The position numbers and the translations under genes were made by a program. The notes beneath the pieces are model-generated. The model was given only the letters and a program-made list of their open reading frames with translations. It was not told the origin of the DNA and made no database searches. DNA of 64,000 nt from Burkholderia sp. 8Y (GTDB lineage Bacteria > Pseudomonadota > Gammaproteobacteria > Burkholderiales > Burkholderiaceae), in the NCBI RefSeq assembly GCF_902506145.1, contig NZ_LR733520.1, positions 2,580-66,579 on the forward strand, in the 5' to 3' direction. Positions 1-9,363 of the stretch are shown here, piece by piece (position 1 is the stretch's first letter; each line of letters begins with the position of its first letter).

Positions 1-112
1 GTGGGGAGGGGGGTGGGGTTTAGGCTGGCGTTGGTCGGTCGTTGGGGCGCTCCCGCCAACCGCCCTGCATGGGGGCTGGAGTAGCCGCCCCACACCCCCC
101 GACATCGCTCGC

Positions 113-118
113 TATAAT
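113..118 (+). promoter_or_regulatory. candidate sigma-70 -10 box before the ferredoxin gene
   Basis: A perfect TATAAT lies 28 bases before the ferredoxin start codon, a reasonable distance for a short leader. No convincing -35 hexamer is visible 16-18 bases upstream, where the sequence is C-rich, so this is only a candidate. The rest of bases 1-146 shows no coding signal. Confidence 0.4.
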
Positions 119-146
119 CGATCGACACCCTCATCGCCGGACGCTC

Positions 147-476
147 ATGGACTCCTTCTACAAGTACCACGTGTTCTTTTGCCTCAATCAGCGCGAACCC
201 GACGCCGCGCGTCCGAGCTGCGCCAATTGCAACGCGCAAGCCATGCAGGAGCACGCGAAAAAGCGCGTGAAGAAGCTCGGTCTCGCGGGCGAAGGCAAAG
301 TGCGAATCAACAAGGCCGGCTGTCTGGACCGCTGCGAGCAAGGGCCGGTCGTCGTCGTGTATCCGGAAGGGACGTGGTACACGTATATCGATGAAACCGA
401 CATCGACGAAATCGTCGATTCGCATCTCGCGAACGGGAAAATCGTCGAGCGTCTTCTGATCGATCAACCCGTCTGA
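147..476 (+). CDS. thioredoxin-like [2Fe-2S] ferredoxin
   Basis: Protein of 109 residues of the thioredoxin-fold [2Fe-2S] ferredoxin family, a small soluble electron carrier. Four cysteines fit the family ligand pattern: Cys12 and Cys25 in the N-terminal half, then Cys59 and Cys63 in AGCLDRCEQGP. The C-terminal part (GTWYTYIDETDIDEIV) is typical of these proteins. ATG at 147 is chosen because the family starts just before the FFC motif; the open frame extends upstream to 42, but that stretch is low-complexity and unlike the family. The alpha/beta hydrolase gene follows 11 bases after the stop, so co-transcription is likely. The redox partner is unknown. Confidence 0.85.
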   Translation: MDSFYKYHVFFCLNQREPDAARPSCANCNAQAMQEHAKKRVKKLGLAGEGKVRINKAGCLDRCEQGPVVVVYPEGTWYTYIDETDIDEIVDSHLANGKIVERLLIDQPV

Positions 477-487
477 CGCTCGCCTCC

Positions 488-1114
488 ATGAACGCGCAAA
501 CAGAGAAATTTCTAATCGACGGCCCGGCGGGCAAGATCGAAGTCGCGCTCGATCGCACGGAGTCCGCGCCGCGCGGCATCGCGCTCGTCGCGCATCCGCA
601 TCCGCTCTTCGGCGGGACGATGGACAACAAAGTCGCTCAGACGCTCGCGCGCACCTTCGTGCAGCTCGGCTATACGACGTACCGCTCGAATTTTCGCGGT
701 GTCGGCGAGACCGAAGGCGAGCACGACAACGGCATCGGCGAGCGCGAGGACGTGCTCGCGGTCATCGAACACATGCGCGCGCAGCCCGGCCAGCGCGATG
801 TGCCGATCGTCCTCGCGGGCTTTTCGTTCGGCACCTTCGTGCTGTCGCATGTGGCGAAGCGCATGCAGGAAAGCGGGCAGCCGATCGAGCGCATGGTGTT
901 CGTCGGCACGGCGGCGAGCCGCTGGGAAGTCGCGCCCGTGCCCGAAAACACGCTCGTGATTCACGGCGAAGTCGACGACACCGTGCCCATCGCTTCCGTC
1001 TACGACTGGGCGCGGCCGCAGGAACTGCCGGTCGTCGTCATTCCCGGCGGCGAGCATTTCTTCCATCGCAAGCTGCATATTCTCAAGCGCGTGATCGTCG
1101 ACGCGTGGCGCTAG
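488..1114 (+). CDS. alpha/beta hydrolase
   Basis: A 208-residue cytoplasmic alpha/beta hydrolase. The nucleophile elbow is GFSFG, the N-terminal oxyanion region is HPHPLFGGTMDNKV, an acid residue is available in HGEVDDTVP, and the catalytic histidine is in GGEHFFH near the C-terminus. This set is typical of the small proteobacterial hydrolases described as dienelactone-hydrolase-like or KANL3/Tex30-like. There is no signal peptide. It probably shares a transcript with the ferredoxin gene just upstream. The fold and catalytic triad are well supported; the substrate cannot be told from sequence. Confidence 0.85.
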   Translation: MNAQTEKFLIDGPAGKIEVALDRTESAPRGIALVAHPHPLFGGTMDNKVAQTLARTFVQLGYTTYRSNFRGVGETEGEHDNGIGEREDVLAVIEHMRAQPGQRDVPIVLAGFSFGTFVLSHVAKRMQESGQPIERMVFVGTAASRWEVAPVPENTLVIHGEVDDTVPIASVYDWARPQELPVVVIPGGEHFFHRKLHILKRVIVDAWR

Positions 1115-1534
1115 GCTTTCGCCGCACCGCGAAGCACCGAGCGTCGCGATTCGACTTTTCGCTTAAGGCATCGCCTGAAAAAGCGCGAATCGGTGCTGAA
1201 TTCGCGCCGATTCGCGGCAATCGCGCGCTTGGCCGCGCGTATAATGGCGCAGAATTTTTTCGCCGCGACTTTCTGTCTTGACGCTGCGGCGAAAAGCCCG
1301 ACGCCAGAGCGCCGGCTCCGTGCCGGCCCACGCGACGTTCGAAAACAAACGTTTGAGAACCGATGGCGCGGCCGTCTGTCGAATGTGCGCTCCTTCGCCG
1401 CGGCACCCCGTGCCGGTTTCCGCCAGCAGGCGAAGAGCGCGACCGGCATGAACGGTCTGCCTGTTCAACCCGCGCTTCGCCGCCTTCGGATCATCCCGGG
1501 CGTAGCGCCGATGCTCTTTCTGCCGACCGATCCT
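1115..1534 (+). other. 420-bp intergenic stretch with a TATAAT box
   Basis: No gene is supported here. A perfect TATAAT lies at 1240-1245, preceded by only weak -35 candidates. It could start the dacC transcript, which would then have a leader of about 280 bases. The dacC frame stays open back to 1193, but its translation there is arginine-rich and does not look like a secreted PBP N-terminus. Confidence 0.4.
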
Positions 1535-2767
1535 ATGCGCTTTTTCCCTTCCGGCTTTTCTTTTTCGCCTCTCTCCGCTTCCGCTTCGAATTCCGTCGTT
1601 ACGCGCCGCGCCCTGAAGGCCGCGATCGTGCTGCCGTCCGTGCTCGCCGCCGCGAGCGCGTTCGCGCAAGTGCCGCCGCCCGCCGTGACGGCGCATTCGT
1701 GGGTGCTCGTCGATGCCACCAGCAATCAGGTGCTCGCATCCGGCAATCCGGACGAGCGCGTGGAACCCGCGTCGCTCACCAAGCTGATGACCGCGTACCT
1801 CGTCTTCGACGCCCTCAAGTCCAAGAAGATCAACATGGACCAGACGGTCATGCCGAGCGAGGCCGTGCGCCGCGTGAGGACGGACGAGTCGCGCATGTTC
1901 ATCGAAGCGGAGAAGCCGGTCACGGTGCACGATCTCGTCTACGGCATGATCGTGCAGTCGGGCAACGACGCGGCCATTGCGCTCGCGGAACTCGTCGGCG
2001 GCAGCGAGGCCAACTTCGTCAATCTGATGAACGGGGCCGCGCAGCGCATCGGCATGAAGCACACGCACTATGCCGACGTGAACGGCATGCCCGATCCGCA
2101 GCACTACACGACGGCGGGCGACCTCGCCGTGCTGTCGACGCGCCTGATCCGGGACTTCCCCGAGTACTACAGCATCTTCTCGGTGAAGGATTTCACGTAC
2201 AACAAGATCAAGCAGCCGAACCGCAACCGCCTGCTGTGGCTCGACCCGAGCGTCGACGGCCTCAAGACCGGCCACACGAAAGCGGCGGGCTACTGCCTGA
2301 TCGCGACGGCCAAGCGTTCGCTGCCGGGCATGCCGGACGCGAGCCGTCGTCTCGTCGCGGTCATGATGGGCGAGCCGAAGGAATCGGCGCGCGTGCAGGA
2401 CAGCCTCAAGATGCTGAACTACGGCTACACCGCGTATGACGCGCTGCGTCTCTTCAAGGCCAATCAGGTGATCGAATCGCCGCGCGTGTACAAGGGCGCG
2501 TCGGACAACGTGCAGGCGGGCGTCGAGACCGATCAGTACATCACCGTGCCGAAGGGCCTCGGCGACAAGGTCAAGCCGACCGTCACGCACAACGATCTGC
2601 TGATCGCGCCGATCAAGAAGGGCCAGCAGATCGGCACGGTCCGCATGATGGCGGACGGCAAGGACGTCGCGCAGTTCCCGCTCGTCGCGCTGCAGGACGT
2701 GCCGCAAGCCGGCCTCTTCGGCCGCCTGTGGGATTCCGCGCTGCTGATGTGGCAAAAGAAGAAGTAA
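1535..2767 (+). CDS. dacC: D-alanyl-D-alanine carboxypeptidase (PBP5/6 type)
   Basis: A 410-residue periplasmic peptidoglycan DD-carboxypeptidase that trims the terminal D-Ala from pentapeptide stems. The N-terminus (residues 1-45) is a signal peptide ending ASAFAQ. Active-site motifs are in order: Ser80-Lys83 in PASLTK, SGNDAA (SxN), and KTGHTKAAG (KTG). A PBP5 C-terminal beta domain follows, and the protein ends in an amphipathic anchor rich in Trp and Lys (LFGRLWDSALLMWQKKK). The start at ATG 1535 gives a plausible signal peptide; ATG 1511 and ATG 1448 are alternatives. A transaminase that could supply D-amino acids follows 32 bases downstream, a sensible partner for wall metabolism. DacC and DacA cannot be told apart here. 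Confidence 0.93.
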   Translation: MRFFPSGFSFSPLSASASNSVVTRRALKAAIVLPSVLAAASAFAQVPPPAVTAHSWVLVDATSNQVLASGNPDERVEPASLTKLMTAYLVFDALKSKKINMDQTVMPSEAVRRVRTDESRMFIEAEKPVTVHDLVYGMIVQSGNDAAIALAELVGGSEANFVNLMNGAAQRIGMKHTHYADVNGMPDPQHYTTAGDLAVLSTRLIRDFPEYYSIFSVKDFTYNKIKQPNRNRLLWLDPSVDGLKTGHTKAAGYCLIATAKRSLPGMPDASRRLVAVMMGEPKESARVQDSLKMLNYGYTAYDALRLFKANQVIESPRVYKGASDNVQAGVETDQYITVPKGLGDKVKPTVTHNDLLIAPIKKGQQIGTVRMMADGKDVAQFPLVALQDVPQAGLFGRLWDSALLMWQKKK

Positions 2768-2799
2768 TCGCGTCTTTCAGTTCCAACGGAGCGGTTTCC

Positions 2800-3717
2800 A
2801 TGACCCCGAGCCAAGCCGACGACTTCAATCCGACGGTCTATCTGAACGGCGAGTGGGGGCCGCTTTCCGAGGCGCGCGTCCCGGTGCTGGATCGCGGGTT
2901 CATCTTCGGCGACGGCGTGTATGAAGTCGTGCCGCTCTACGCACAAGGCGACGGCGCGCGCCTGCCGTTTCGCCTCGCGCAGCATCTCGCGCGGCTCAAT
3001 CGCAGTCTCGGCAAGATCCGCATCGAGAATCCGTTCGACGACGCGGGCTGGCGCGCGCTCATCGCCCGCGCGATCGACGCGAACGCCGGCCCGGGCGACG
3101 CGCTCGTCTACATTCAGGTGACGCGCGGTGTCGCGAAGAGACGCGGGCACGCGTTTCCGGCCGGCATCACGCCGACTGTTTTCGTCATGCTGAGCCCGCT
3201 TGTGTTGCCGAGCGCCGCGAGCCGCGCGCAAGGCGCGGTGGCCGTGACCGCCGAGGACCGGCGCTGGCTGCATTGCGACATCAAGGCAATATCGCTGCTC
3301 GGCAACGTGCTGATGGCGCAGCACGCGGCGGAAAACGACGCCCTCGAAACCATCCAGTTGCGCGACGGCTTGCTTACCGAAGGTTCGTCCTCAAATGTGT
3401 GGGTAGCGAAAGACGGCGCGCTGCTGGGCGTGCCGCGCGGCCCGCGCATTCTCGAAGGCATCCGTTACGGACTCGTCGAGGAGCTCGCGGCCGAGGCGGG
3501 GATTCCGTTCCAGGAACGCGATATCACCGAGGCCGAGCTGCGCGCCGCCGACGAAATCATGATTAGTTCGGCGACGAAAGAAGTCATGCCCATCACGACG
3601 CTCGACGGCCAGGCCGTCGGCAGGGGCCGTCCCGGCCCGGTCTATGCTGCGCTTTATGAAGCCTACCAGCGGGCTAAATCGCGCGAGTTCGCGCAATGGG
3701 CGAGCCGCGCCGGTTAA
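2800..3717 (+). CDS. D-amino acid aminotransferase (PLP fold type IV)
   Basis: A 305-residue fold-type IV transaminase. It contains the family N-terminal signature DRGFIFGDGVYEVVP, a probable PLP lysine in LHCDIKAISLLGN, and the cofactor loop EGSSSNVWVAKDG near residue 200. D-alanine/D-glutamate transamination is the usual activity of this type and fits the neighbouring DD-carboxypeptidase. Branched-chain or 4-amino-4-deoxychorismate activity is possible but less likely. ATG 2800 has a GGAG-type ribosome site about 8 bases upstream; the in-frame extension to 2728 overlaps dacC and is rejected. The DUF493 gene starts 11 bases after the stop, giving a likely dacC-dat-ybeD operon. Confidence 0.88.
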   Translation: MTPSQADDFNPTVYLNGEWGPLSEARVPVLDRGFIFGDGVYEVVPLYAQGDGARLPFRLAQHLARLNRSLGKIRIENPFDDAGWRALIARAIDANAGPGDALVYIQVTRGVAKRRGHAFPAGITPTVFVMLSPLVLPSAASRAQGAVAVTAEDRRWLHCDIKAISLLGNVLMAQHAAENDALETIQLRDGLLTEGSSSNVWVAKDGALLGVPRGPRILEGIRYGLVEELAAEAGIPFQERDITEAELRAADEIMISSATKEVMPITTLDGQAVGRGRPGPVYAALYEAYQRAKSREFAQWASRAG

Positions 3718-3727
3718 GGAGAAAGCC

Positions 3728-4042
3728 ATGTCCGATTCATTCGATTCCAAGCCGCAGTCGGCCGACCCGACGCAGGCGAGCAGCACCGACGCACTGTTCA
3801 ACTTCCCGTGCGATTTCCCGATCAAGGTGATGGGCAAGTCGCATCCGGAGTTTCAGGACACCATCGTCACCGTGATCCGCGAGTTCGACAACGAATTCGA
3901 CGTGACGCGCGTCGAAGCGCGGCCGTCGTCCGGCGGCAACTACACCGGCTTGACGTGCACGGTGCGCGCGCAGAACCGCGCGCATCTGGACGACATCTAT
4001 CGCGCGCTCACCGGACACCCGATGGTCAAGGTAGTGCTCTGA
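3728..4042 (+). CDS. DUF493 (YbeD) family protein
   Basis: A 104-residue protein of the YbeD/DUF493 family, a small ferredoxin-like alpha/beta fold. Characteristic segments are FNFPCDFPIKVMG, then NEFDVTRVEARPSSGGNYTGLTCTV split by short loops, then the C-terminal HPMVKVVL. The function of the family is not established; proteins of this type are usually encoded next to lipB. Here it lies upstream of the lipoate genes, separated by a LysR regulator and a small gene. ATG 3728 is preceded by AAGGAGA. Its 3' end overlaps the convergent LysR gene by 17 bases, so the two messages are complementary there. Confidence 0.9.
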   Translation: MSDSFDSKPQSADPTQASSTDALFNFPCDFPIKVMGKSHPEFQDTIVTVIREFDNEFDVTRVEARPSSGGNYTGLTCTVRAQNRAHLDDIYRALTGHPMVKVVL

Positions 4043-4985
4043 GATTGCCTGCGGCTGCGGGCGCATCGCACACGGCGGGCGTGCGCTCGTAGAGCAGCCT
4101 GAACTGCTCCGCTTCAGAGAAGATCCACTCCCGGAACGCCTGCACGCGCTTCGTCGCCAGCAACTCCGGCGGACACACGAAGAAATAGGTCCACGGACTC
4201 GGACCATCCACGTTGAAGAGCCTCACGAGCCGCCCGTCGATGATTTCCTGCATCGCGAGCGAGCGCCGCACGAGCGCGATCCCCTGGCCGTCCATGGCCG
4301 CCTGAAGCAGATTCGACGAATCCTCGTACAAGACACCGCGCTTGGGCTCCGGCAGGTCCGGCAGGCCCGCCGCGTCGAACCACGGGCGCCAGAGCTCGTC
4401 GCCCGAGCGCAGAAGCGGCATGTTCGCGAGATCGGCCGGCACGCGCGGCAGCGCGCCGCCATTGAAGCGCGGCGAGCACGCCGGAAAGAACACTTCGTCG
4501 AGCAACGGCTCCGCGTGCAGGCCGGCATACTTGCCGTAGCCGAAGCGGATGGCCACGTCCACGTCGTCGCGGCTGAAGTCGGTGAGGGCGTTCGTCGACA
4601 GCAATTCGAGATCGAATTCCGGATGCTTTTCGATGAAACCGCCCACGCGCGACGTGAGCCACCGCGCCGAAAACGACGACAGCATGGACACGACGAGCCG
4701 CCGGTCCCGGTCGCCCGAACGCATGCGCCGCGTCGATTCCGCGAGCGCGACGAGCGCCGCGCGCACGTCCGCCGCGTACTGGCGGCCGCGGTCCGTGAGA
4801 CGCACGCGCTTGCCGTCGCGGGCGAAAAGCGCCACGCCGAGTTCCGCCTCCAGCGCGCGTATCTGGTGGCTGACCGCGCCGTGCGTGACGAAAAGCTCGT
4901 CGGCGGCGCGCGAAAAGCTCTCGTGACGGGCGGCGGCTTCGAACGCTCGCAGCGCGTTCAGCGCGGGAAGCTGGCGGAGGTCCAT
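4026..4985 (-). CDS. gcvA: LysR-family regulator, GcvA-like
   Basis: A 319-residue LysR-type transcriptional regulator. The N-terminus is a winged HTH (NALRAFEAAARHESFSRAAD, then VTHGAVSHQIRALE), followed by a periplasmic-binding-like effector domain. The HTH wording and the C-terminal WTYFFVCP segment match the GcvA branch, which controls the glycine cleavage system in E. coli; the actual target here is unknown. ATG 4985 is chosen. A TTG nine codons upstream (5012) is in frame, and neither start has a strong ribosome site. It is transcribed divergently from the DUF2917 gene, so 4986-5108 probably holds both promoters. Family certain, gene name tentative. Confidence 0.85.
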   Translation of the reverse strand: MDLRQLPALNALRAFEAAARHESFSRAADELFVTHGAVSHQIRALEAELGVALFARDGKRVRLTDRGRQYAADVRAALVALAESTRRMRSGDRDRRLVVSMLSSFSARWLTSRVGGFIEKHPEFDLELLSTNALTDFSRDDVDVAIRFGYGKYAGLHAEPLLDEVFFPACSPRFNGGALPRVPADLANMPLLRSGDELWRPWFDAAGLPDLPEPKRGVLYEDSSNLLQAAMDGQGIALVRRSLAMQEIIDGRLVRLFNVDGPSPWTYFFVCPPELLATKRVQAFREWIFSEAEQFRLLYERTPAVCDAPAAAGNLRALP

Positions 4986-5108
4986 GTGGATGTTCGCGGA
5001 TGCGTTTGTCAATGCGGCTCACATAGCGGTGAAAATTGATCGTTTTGTCCAATGCCTTGCCACGCCTACGATTGTAGTCATCGAAACGGTCCGTTGGCGG
5101 AGTCGATC

Positions 5109-5435
5109 ATGCGAGAAATATCAACAAGCGTCACGTTCGAAATCAATCCGGGCGAAACGGTGCCGATGCGCATTGCGCGCGGCACGCGGCTCACCGTGCA
5201 CGGCTGCCCGGTCTGGGCGACGCGCAGCAATGACATCGAGGATTACTGGCTCGCGCCCGGCGACCGGCTCAACCTGCGCGAGCGTGAGCGGCTCTGGCTT
5301 TCGGCGGAAGGCGAGAAGCCCGCGTGCGTCGTGTTCACCATCGTGCCGCGCCGCGATGAACGCGCGATCCATTGGCTGTCCACGCGCATCGAGCGCCTCG
5401 CGCTGCGCTTTCGCGCCGGATGGCGCACCGTGTAG
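5109..5435 (+). CDS. DUF2917 domain-containing protein
   Basis: A 108-residue protein matching the small DUF2917 family common in Burkholderiaceae. The core is a beta-rich segment: FEINPGETVPMRIARG, then LTVHGCPVWATRSND, DYWLAPGD and ERERLWLSAEG. The C-terminal 35 residues are basic. There is no signal peptide. Divergent orientation to the adjacent LysR gene is the classic layout of a regulator and its target, so regulation by that LysR protein is a fair inference. ATG 5109 is preferred because the extension back to 5052 is unlike the family. Function unknown. Confidence 0.75.
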   Translation: MREISTSVTFEINPGETVPMRIARGTRLTVHGCPVWATRSNDIEDYWLAPGDRLNLRERERLWLSAEGEKPACVVFTIVPRRDERAIHWLSTRIERLALRFRAGWRTV

Positions 5436-5506
5436 GCGTGCGCGGCCACGTATCTTCGTCTTCACGGCCGGCGGGCATGGAGCGATTTCGGTAAACTACC
5501 GGGACC

Positions 5507-6310
5507 ATGTCCGCCACGCCGCTTGCCATTTCTCCTGAGTTGTCTTCCGAACTTGCCGTCGGCCTGCCTGGCGACGTCGTTCTGCGCTGGCGCGGCCTCG
5601 AGCTGTACGGCCAGAGTTTCGATGCGATGCGCGCATTCACCGACGCCCGCACGCCCGAGACGCCGGACGAAATCTGGCTCGTCGAGCATCCGCAGGTGTT
5701 CACGCTCGGTCTCGCCGGAGATCCCGCGCATTTGCTGCTCGCCGACAGCGGCATTCCGCTCATCAAGGTGGACCGCGGCGGGCAGATCACGTATCACGGG
5801 CCGGGGCAGATCGTCGCGTATCTGCTGATCGACTTGCGCCGCCGCAAGCTGATGGTGCGCGAACTGGTGCGGCGTATCGAAGAGGCCGTGATCGAAACGC
5901 TCGCCACGTATAATCTGGCGACCGACCGCAAGGCGGGCGCGCCGGGCATTTATGTCGCCGCGCCGTCGGCGCTTCAGGCGCAACGCGGCGCGGAGGTTCA
6001 TCTGCATGAACTGCATCGGGGCGCGAAGATCGCCGCGCTCGGGCTCAAGATCCGCAACGGCTGCAGCTATCACGGTGTCAGCCTGAACGTGAAGATGGAC
6101 CTTCGGCCGTTCCTCGCGATCAACCCGTGCGGCTACGCGGGACTCGAAACGGTCGACATGGCGACGCTCGGCGTCGTGGCCGGCTGGCGCGATGTCGCAC
6201 TCACGCTCGCCGAAAGACTGGCGCATCAGATAGACGGCACGCCGAGCGCCGCCGCTCAACCGCAAGACGGCACGAGCCGTCCCGCTGCATCTACCGGATC
6301 AACCGAATGA
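5507..6310 (+). CDS. lipB: octanoyl-[ACP]:protein N-octanoyltransferase LipB
   Basis: LipB moves the octanoyl group from acyl carrier protein to lipoyl domains, the first step of lipoate cofactor synthesis. The protein has 267 residues, slightly longer than E. coli LipB because of an extra C-terminal tail. Diagnostic motifs are [10 protein letters not shown], the [12 protein letters not shown] signature, the catalytic lysine in KIAALGLKI and the acyl-thioester cysteine in [12 protein letters not shown]. The stop overlaps the lipA start in an ATGA arrangement (6307-6310), so the two genes are translationally coupled. Confidence 0.97.
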   Translation: MSATPLAISPELSSELAVGLPGDVVLRWRGLELYGQSFDAMRAFTDARTPETPDEIWLVEHPQVFTLGLAGDPAHLLLADSGIPLIKVDRGGQITYHGPGQIVAYLLIDLRRRKLMVRELVRRIEEAVIETLATYNLATDRKAGAPGIYVAAPSALQAQRGAEVHLHELHRGAKIAALGLKIRNGCSYHGVSLNVKMDLRPFLAINPCGYAGLETVDMATLGVVAGWRDVALTLAERLAHQIDGTPSAAAQPQDGTSRPAASTGSTE

Positions 6311-7308
6311 CTGACGCAACCGCAAACCTGGCTGGCGATACCGCTCCCGCTTCCCCGTCGATGCCCGCGTACGACGCCACCGCGAAACAGAAGGCGCAGG
6401 CGAAGACATCGCGCATTCCGATCAAGGTCGTGCCGATCGAGAAGCTGAAAAAGCCGGAGTGGATTCGCGTGCGCACGGCGACCGGCAATTCGCGCTTCAA
6501 CGAGATTAAGCAGATCCTGCGCGAGCACAACCTGCACACTGTCTGCGAGGAAGCGAGCTGCCCGAATATTGGCGAGTGCTTCGGCAAGGGCACGGCCACG
6601 TTCATGATAATGGGCGACAAGTGCACGCGCCGCTGCCCGTTCTGCGATGTCGGCCACGGCCGTCCCGATCCGCTCGATCCCGAGGAGCCGCTGAATCTTG
6701 CGCGCACCATCGGCGCGCTGAAGCTCAAGTATGTGGTGATCACGAGCGTCGACCGCGACGATCTGCGCGACGGCGGCGCGGCGCATTTCGTGGAATGCAT
6801 CCGGCAGGTGCGCGAGCATTCGCCGGAAACGCGCATCGAAATTCTCACGCCGGACTTTCGCGGGCGTCTCGACCGCGCGATCAATATCCTGACCGCCGCG
6901 CCGCCCGACGTGATGAATCACAATCTCGAAACGGTGCCGCGTCTATACAAGGAAGCGCGTCCGGGCTCCGACTATCACCATTCGCTGAAGCTGCTGAAGG
7001 ACTTCAAGGCGCTGCATCCCGAAGTGGCGACCAAGTCGGGGCTCATGGTCGGCCTCGGCGAAACGGAAGAGGAAATTCTCCAGGTGATGCGCGACTTGCG
7101 CGCGCACGACGTTGACATGCTGACGATCGGCCAGTATTTGCAGCCGTCGGAACATCATCTGCCGGTGCGCGCGTACGTGCATCCGGATACGTTCAAGATG
7201 TACGAGGAAGAAGCGTACAAGATGGGCTTCACGCACGCGGCCGTCGGCGCGATGGTGCGTTCGAGCTATCACGCGGATGTGCAGGCGCATGGCGCGGGCG
7301 TGGTTTGA
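6307..7308 (+). CDS. lipA: lipoyl synthase (radical SAM)
   Basis: LipA inserts two sulfurs into the protein-bound octanoyl chain made by LipB. It has 333 residues. Both iron-sulfur cluster motifs are present: the auxiliary-cluster set [12 protein letters not shown] and the radical-SAM set CTRRCPFC. The C-terminal conserved RSSYHAD supplies the auxiliary-cluster serine. ATG 6307 overlaps the lipB stop by four bases. The roughly 45-residue N-terminal extension rich in Ala, Pro and Lys is common in betaproteobacterial LipA. A strong terminator follows 23 bases after the stop. Confidence 0.97.
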   Translation: MTDATANLAGDTAPASPSMPAYDATAKQKAQAKTSRIPIKVVPIEKLKKPEWIRVRTATGNSRFNEIKQILREHNLHTVCEEASCPNIGECFGKGTATFMIMGDKCTRRCPFCDVGHGRPDPLDPEEPLNLARTIGALKLKYVVITSVDRDDLRDGGAAHFVECIRQVREHSPETRIEILTPDFRGRLDRAINILTAAPPDVMNHNLETVPRLYKEARPGSDYHHSLKLLKDFKALHPEVATKSGLMVGLGETEEEILQVMRDLRAHDVDMLTIGQYLQPSEHHLPVRAYVHPDTFKMYEEEAYKMGFTHAAVGAMVRSSYHADVQAHGAGVV

Positions 7309-7331
7309 TCGCGTTTTCGCTCGCAGCAAAG

Positions 7332-7362
7332 AAAAAACCCACGGCGACGTGGGTTTTTTTTC
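7332..7362 (+). terminator. rho-independent terminator after lipA
   Basis: Stem AAACCCACG / CGTGGGTTT around a short GCGA loop, followed by a run of T. It ends the lipB-lipA message. The remaining bases to 7598 hold only short unconvincing frames. Confidence 0.9.
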
Positions 7363-7598
7363 GAGCGCGTGAATCGGCGAGGGAGGCGGGGAGGCGGCGC
7401 GGCACGCCGATTTCGGCCATTCAGCGGATCTAGTAGCCATGAGCGGCGCGTTTCGCTCGCTGATGAACGGACGCGTCGCAGAAGGCCGATGCGATTGGAT
7501 ACGTCGGCCAGTACGGAAGGTGGCGAGCCGTCTGATTGCCGCCATGACAATGATCTTCTAGCCGCCCGCCGAACCACGCCAGCGACACATCTCCCGCC

Positions 7599-8981
7599 TT
7601 AGCCGATCTTCGGATTCACGACCGACACCTTCGGGCCCTTGCTATCCCAGTCGCCGAGGTACCAGTTCTGCTTCCACACCGGATTGCTGCTGGTGATCGC
7701 GCCGGTCACGACGCGGCCATTCAGCTCCAGACCACCGACGCCGAACGGTCCAATCGCGCAGTTGTCGGTATGGTTCGAGATCTGGATGTCGACATTCTTC
7801 GCGACCGGTCCGGCGAAGGAGCCGAGGTAGACCTGAATGCCGGGGCCGGCGCAACCCTGAGTCGTCGGGTTGACGATCTTGATGGCCTGAAGCACGGCGG
7901 AGTTGTCGTCCGGCTCGATGTCGAGACCGCACGACGGCGCGGTGCCCGAAATGTTCTCCCACAGCGGGCTCGTGAACGTGATGCCGTTGCCCGAGGTGAT
8001 CGACACGCCCTGGCGGCGGCAGCCGTTGGCGTGGTGGCCGCTGACCGACACGTTGGAGCTGGTCTTGCCCGAGCCGCCCATGCTGTTGCCGATGTAGATG
8101 CCGTCGCCCCAGCAGTTGATCGTCGTCGGGTTCGTGATCGTGACGCCCGTTGCGCCCGCGATCGAGATGCCCATGCCGAATTCACCGTAGCCGACGGAGT
8201 TCAGTTCCTTGCTGCCGTCGAGGTACGGTGCTTCGATATTCACGTTGCTCACGTCCCACACGCGCATCATCTGATACGTGTCCGTCTTGTGCGGCAGCAT
8301 CTTGATCGAGGCGCCCTGCGCGAAGCGGATATGCGTGTTCGAGTGCAGCGTGAGACCGGTCGCGTCGATGCGGCTCTTGCCCGTGATGAGCAGAATCTGC
8401 CCGACGGAGCCGTCGATGGCGGCCTGAAGCGCCGCGCGGTCGTTGGTCGTGCCGTCGCCCTTCACGCCGAAGGACTTGTCTTGCAGCACGCCGCTCGTGC
8501 TGGTCGCGGTGCCTTGCGAGCCGGCGGTTGCCGCAGTGCGCGGGTCCGCGGTGCCCAGGTTCTGCCACGGCGTTGTGCCGCTCTTGTACCAGTTGCCCGC
8601 CGAGTTCTTGGCGTAAATCACGCCGTTGAAGTAGAGCATGGTGGTGTACGCGACGGGAGACCCGGTCGACACCGTCGAGCCGTTGCGCGTTGCGTGGCCG
8701 CTGACGAGCGTCCAGACGCCGCCGGAGCTATCGGTAATGGATGCCGCCGGCGGAATCACCGTGCCGCTCGACGACGCGGCTTTTGCCACGGCCGCCGCAT
8801 CGGCGACCGCGTCGGTACCTGCCACTTCGCTGCCGCCGCCACAAGCGGCCAAGGCGGCACTTCCCGCGCCCGCCATCAGGTAGGTCAGGAAATTTCTACG
8901 GGTGAGAGGCGCATTGATGTTGCTGGAGACGCTGAGCAGGGAATTATTGCCCCGCGTTTGGAGGAATCGGTTCGACGACAC
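7599..8981 (-). CDS. Tat-exported beta-helix lipoprotein (pectate-lyase-like fold)
   Basis: A 460-residue exported protein. The N-terminus carries a twin-arginine motif (TRRNFLTYL, residues 27-35) and a lipobox ending LAAC with the modified Cys47, so a Tat-exported lipoprotein is predicted. From about residue 165 a GVKGDGTTNDRAALQAAID segment marks the start of a right-handed parallel beta-helix of the pectate lyase/GH28 type, with many short repeated turns rich in Asn, Gly and Thr (SNTHIRFAQGA, GVTITNPTTINCWGDGI, NVSVSGHHANGC). Such proteins bind or cleave polysaccharide, but catalytic residues cannot be assigned. It stands alone, with no glycan operon beside it. Residues 48-160 are low-complexity and look like a linker plus carbohydrate-facing repeats. 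Confidence 0.8.
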   Translation of the reverse strand: MSSNRFLQTRGNNSLLSVSSNINAPLTRRNFLTYLMAGAGSAALAACGGGSEVAGTDAVADAAAVAKAASSSGTVIPPAASITDSSGGVWTLVSGHATRNGSTVSTGSPVAYTTMLYFNGVIYAKNSAGNWYKSGTTPWQNLGTADPRTAATAGSQGTATSTSGVLQDKSFGVKGDGTTNDRAALQAAIDGSVGQILLITGKSRIDATGLTLHSNTHIRFAQGASIKMLPHKTDTYQMMRVWDVSNVNIEAPYLDGSKELNSVGYGEFGMGISIAGATGVTITNPTTINCWGDGIYIGNSMGGSGKTSSNVSVSGHHANGCRRQGVSITSGNGITFTSPLWENISGTAPSCGLDIEPDDNSAVLQAIKIVNPTTQGCAGPGIQVYLGSFAGPVAKNVDIQISNHTDNCAIGPFGVGGLELNGRVVTGAITSSNPVWKQNWYLGDWDSKGPKVSVVNPKIG

Positions 8982-9363
8982 GGCAATTTTTTACGTTTGC
9001 TGAAGGAGCCCGAAGTATAGGGTCCGAAAACGACCGCAAACGTTTCTAAACGTAACAGTCCTAAGAAAGCAAGGCTAGCCGTTTAGTCATACCGTAAGCG
9101 GAAAAAATCTTCGCGCAATCGTTTGCTTTTTAGCATGAATCGACGCGTTTTCTCAGAGGAATAGCTTTCGATCGGTAATTTTCTTGCGTTGATGCGGAAT
9201 ATAAGTGCCATATGGAGTACATATTGCTCGAATAAATGCGAACGGTCGTGGCAATGCTTCGGAGTACACATTGGCCTTCAACACATCGAACTTCTTGGCG
9301 TGTCTGGATCGGCGCCTTCAGATGCGGACATCTTTGCCGCTGACAAACTTCGATTGAGCAATA

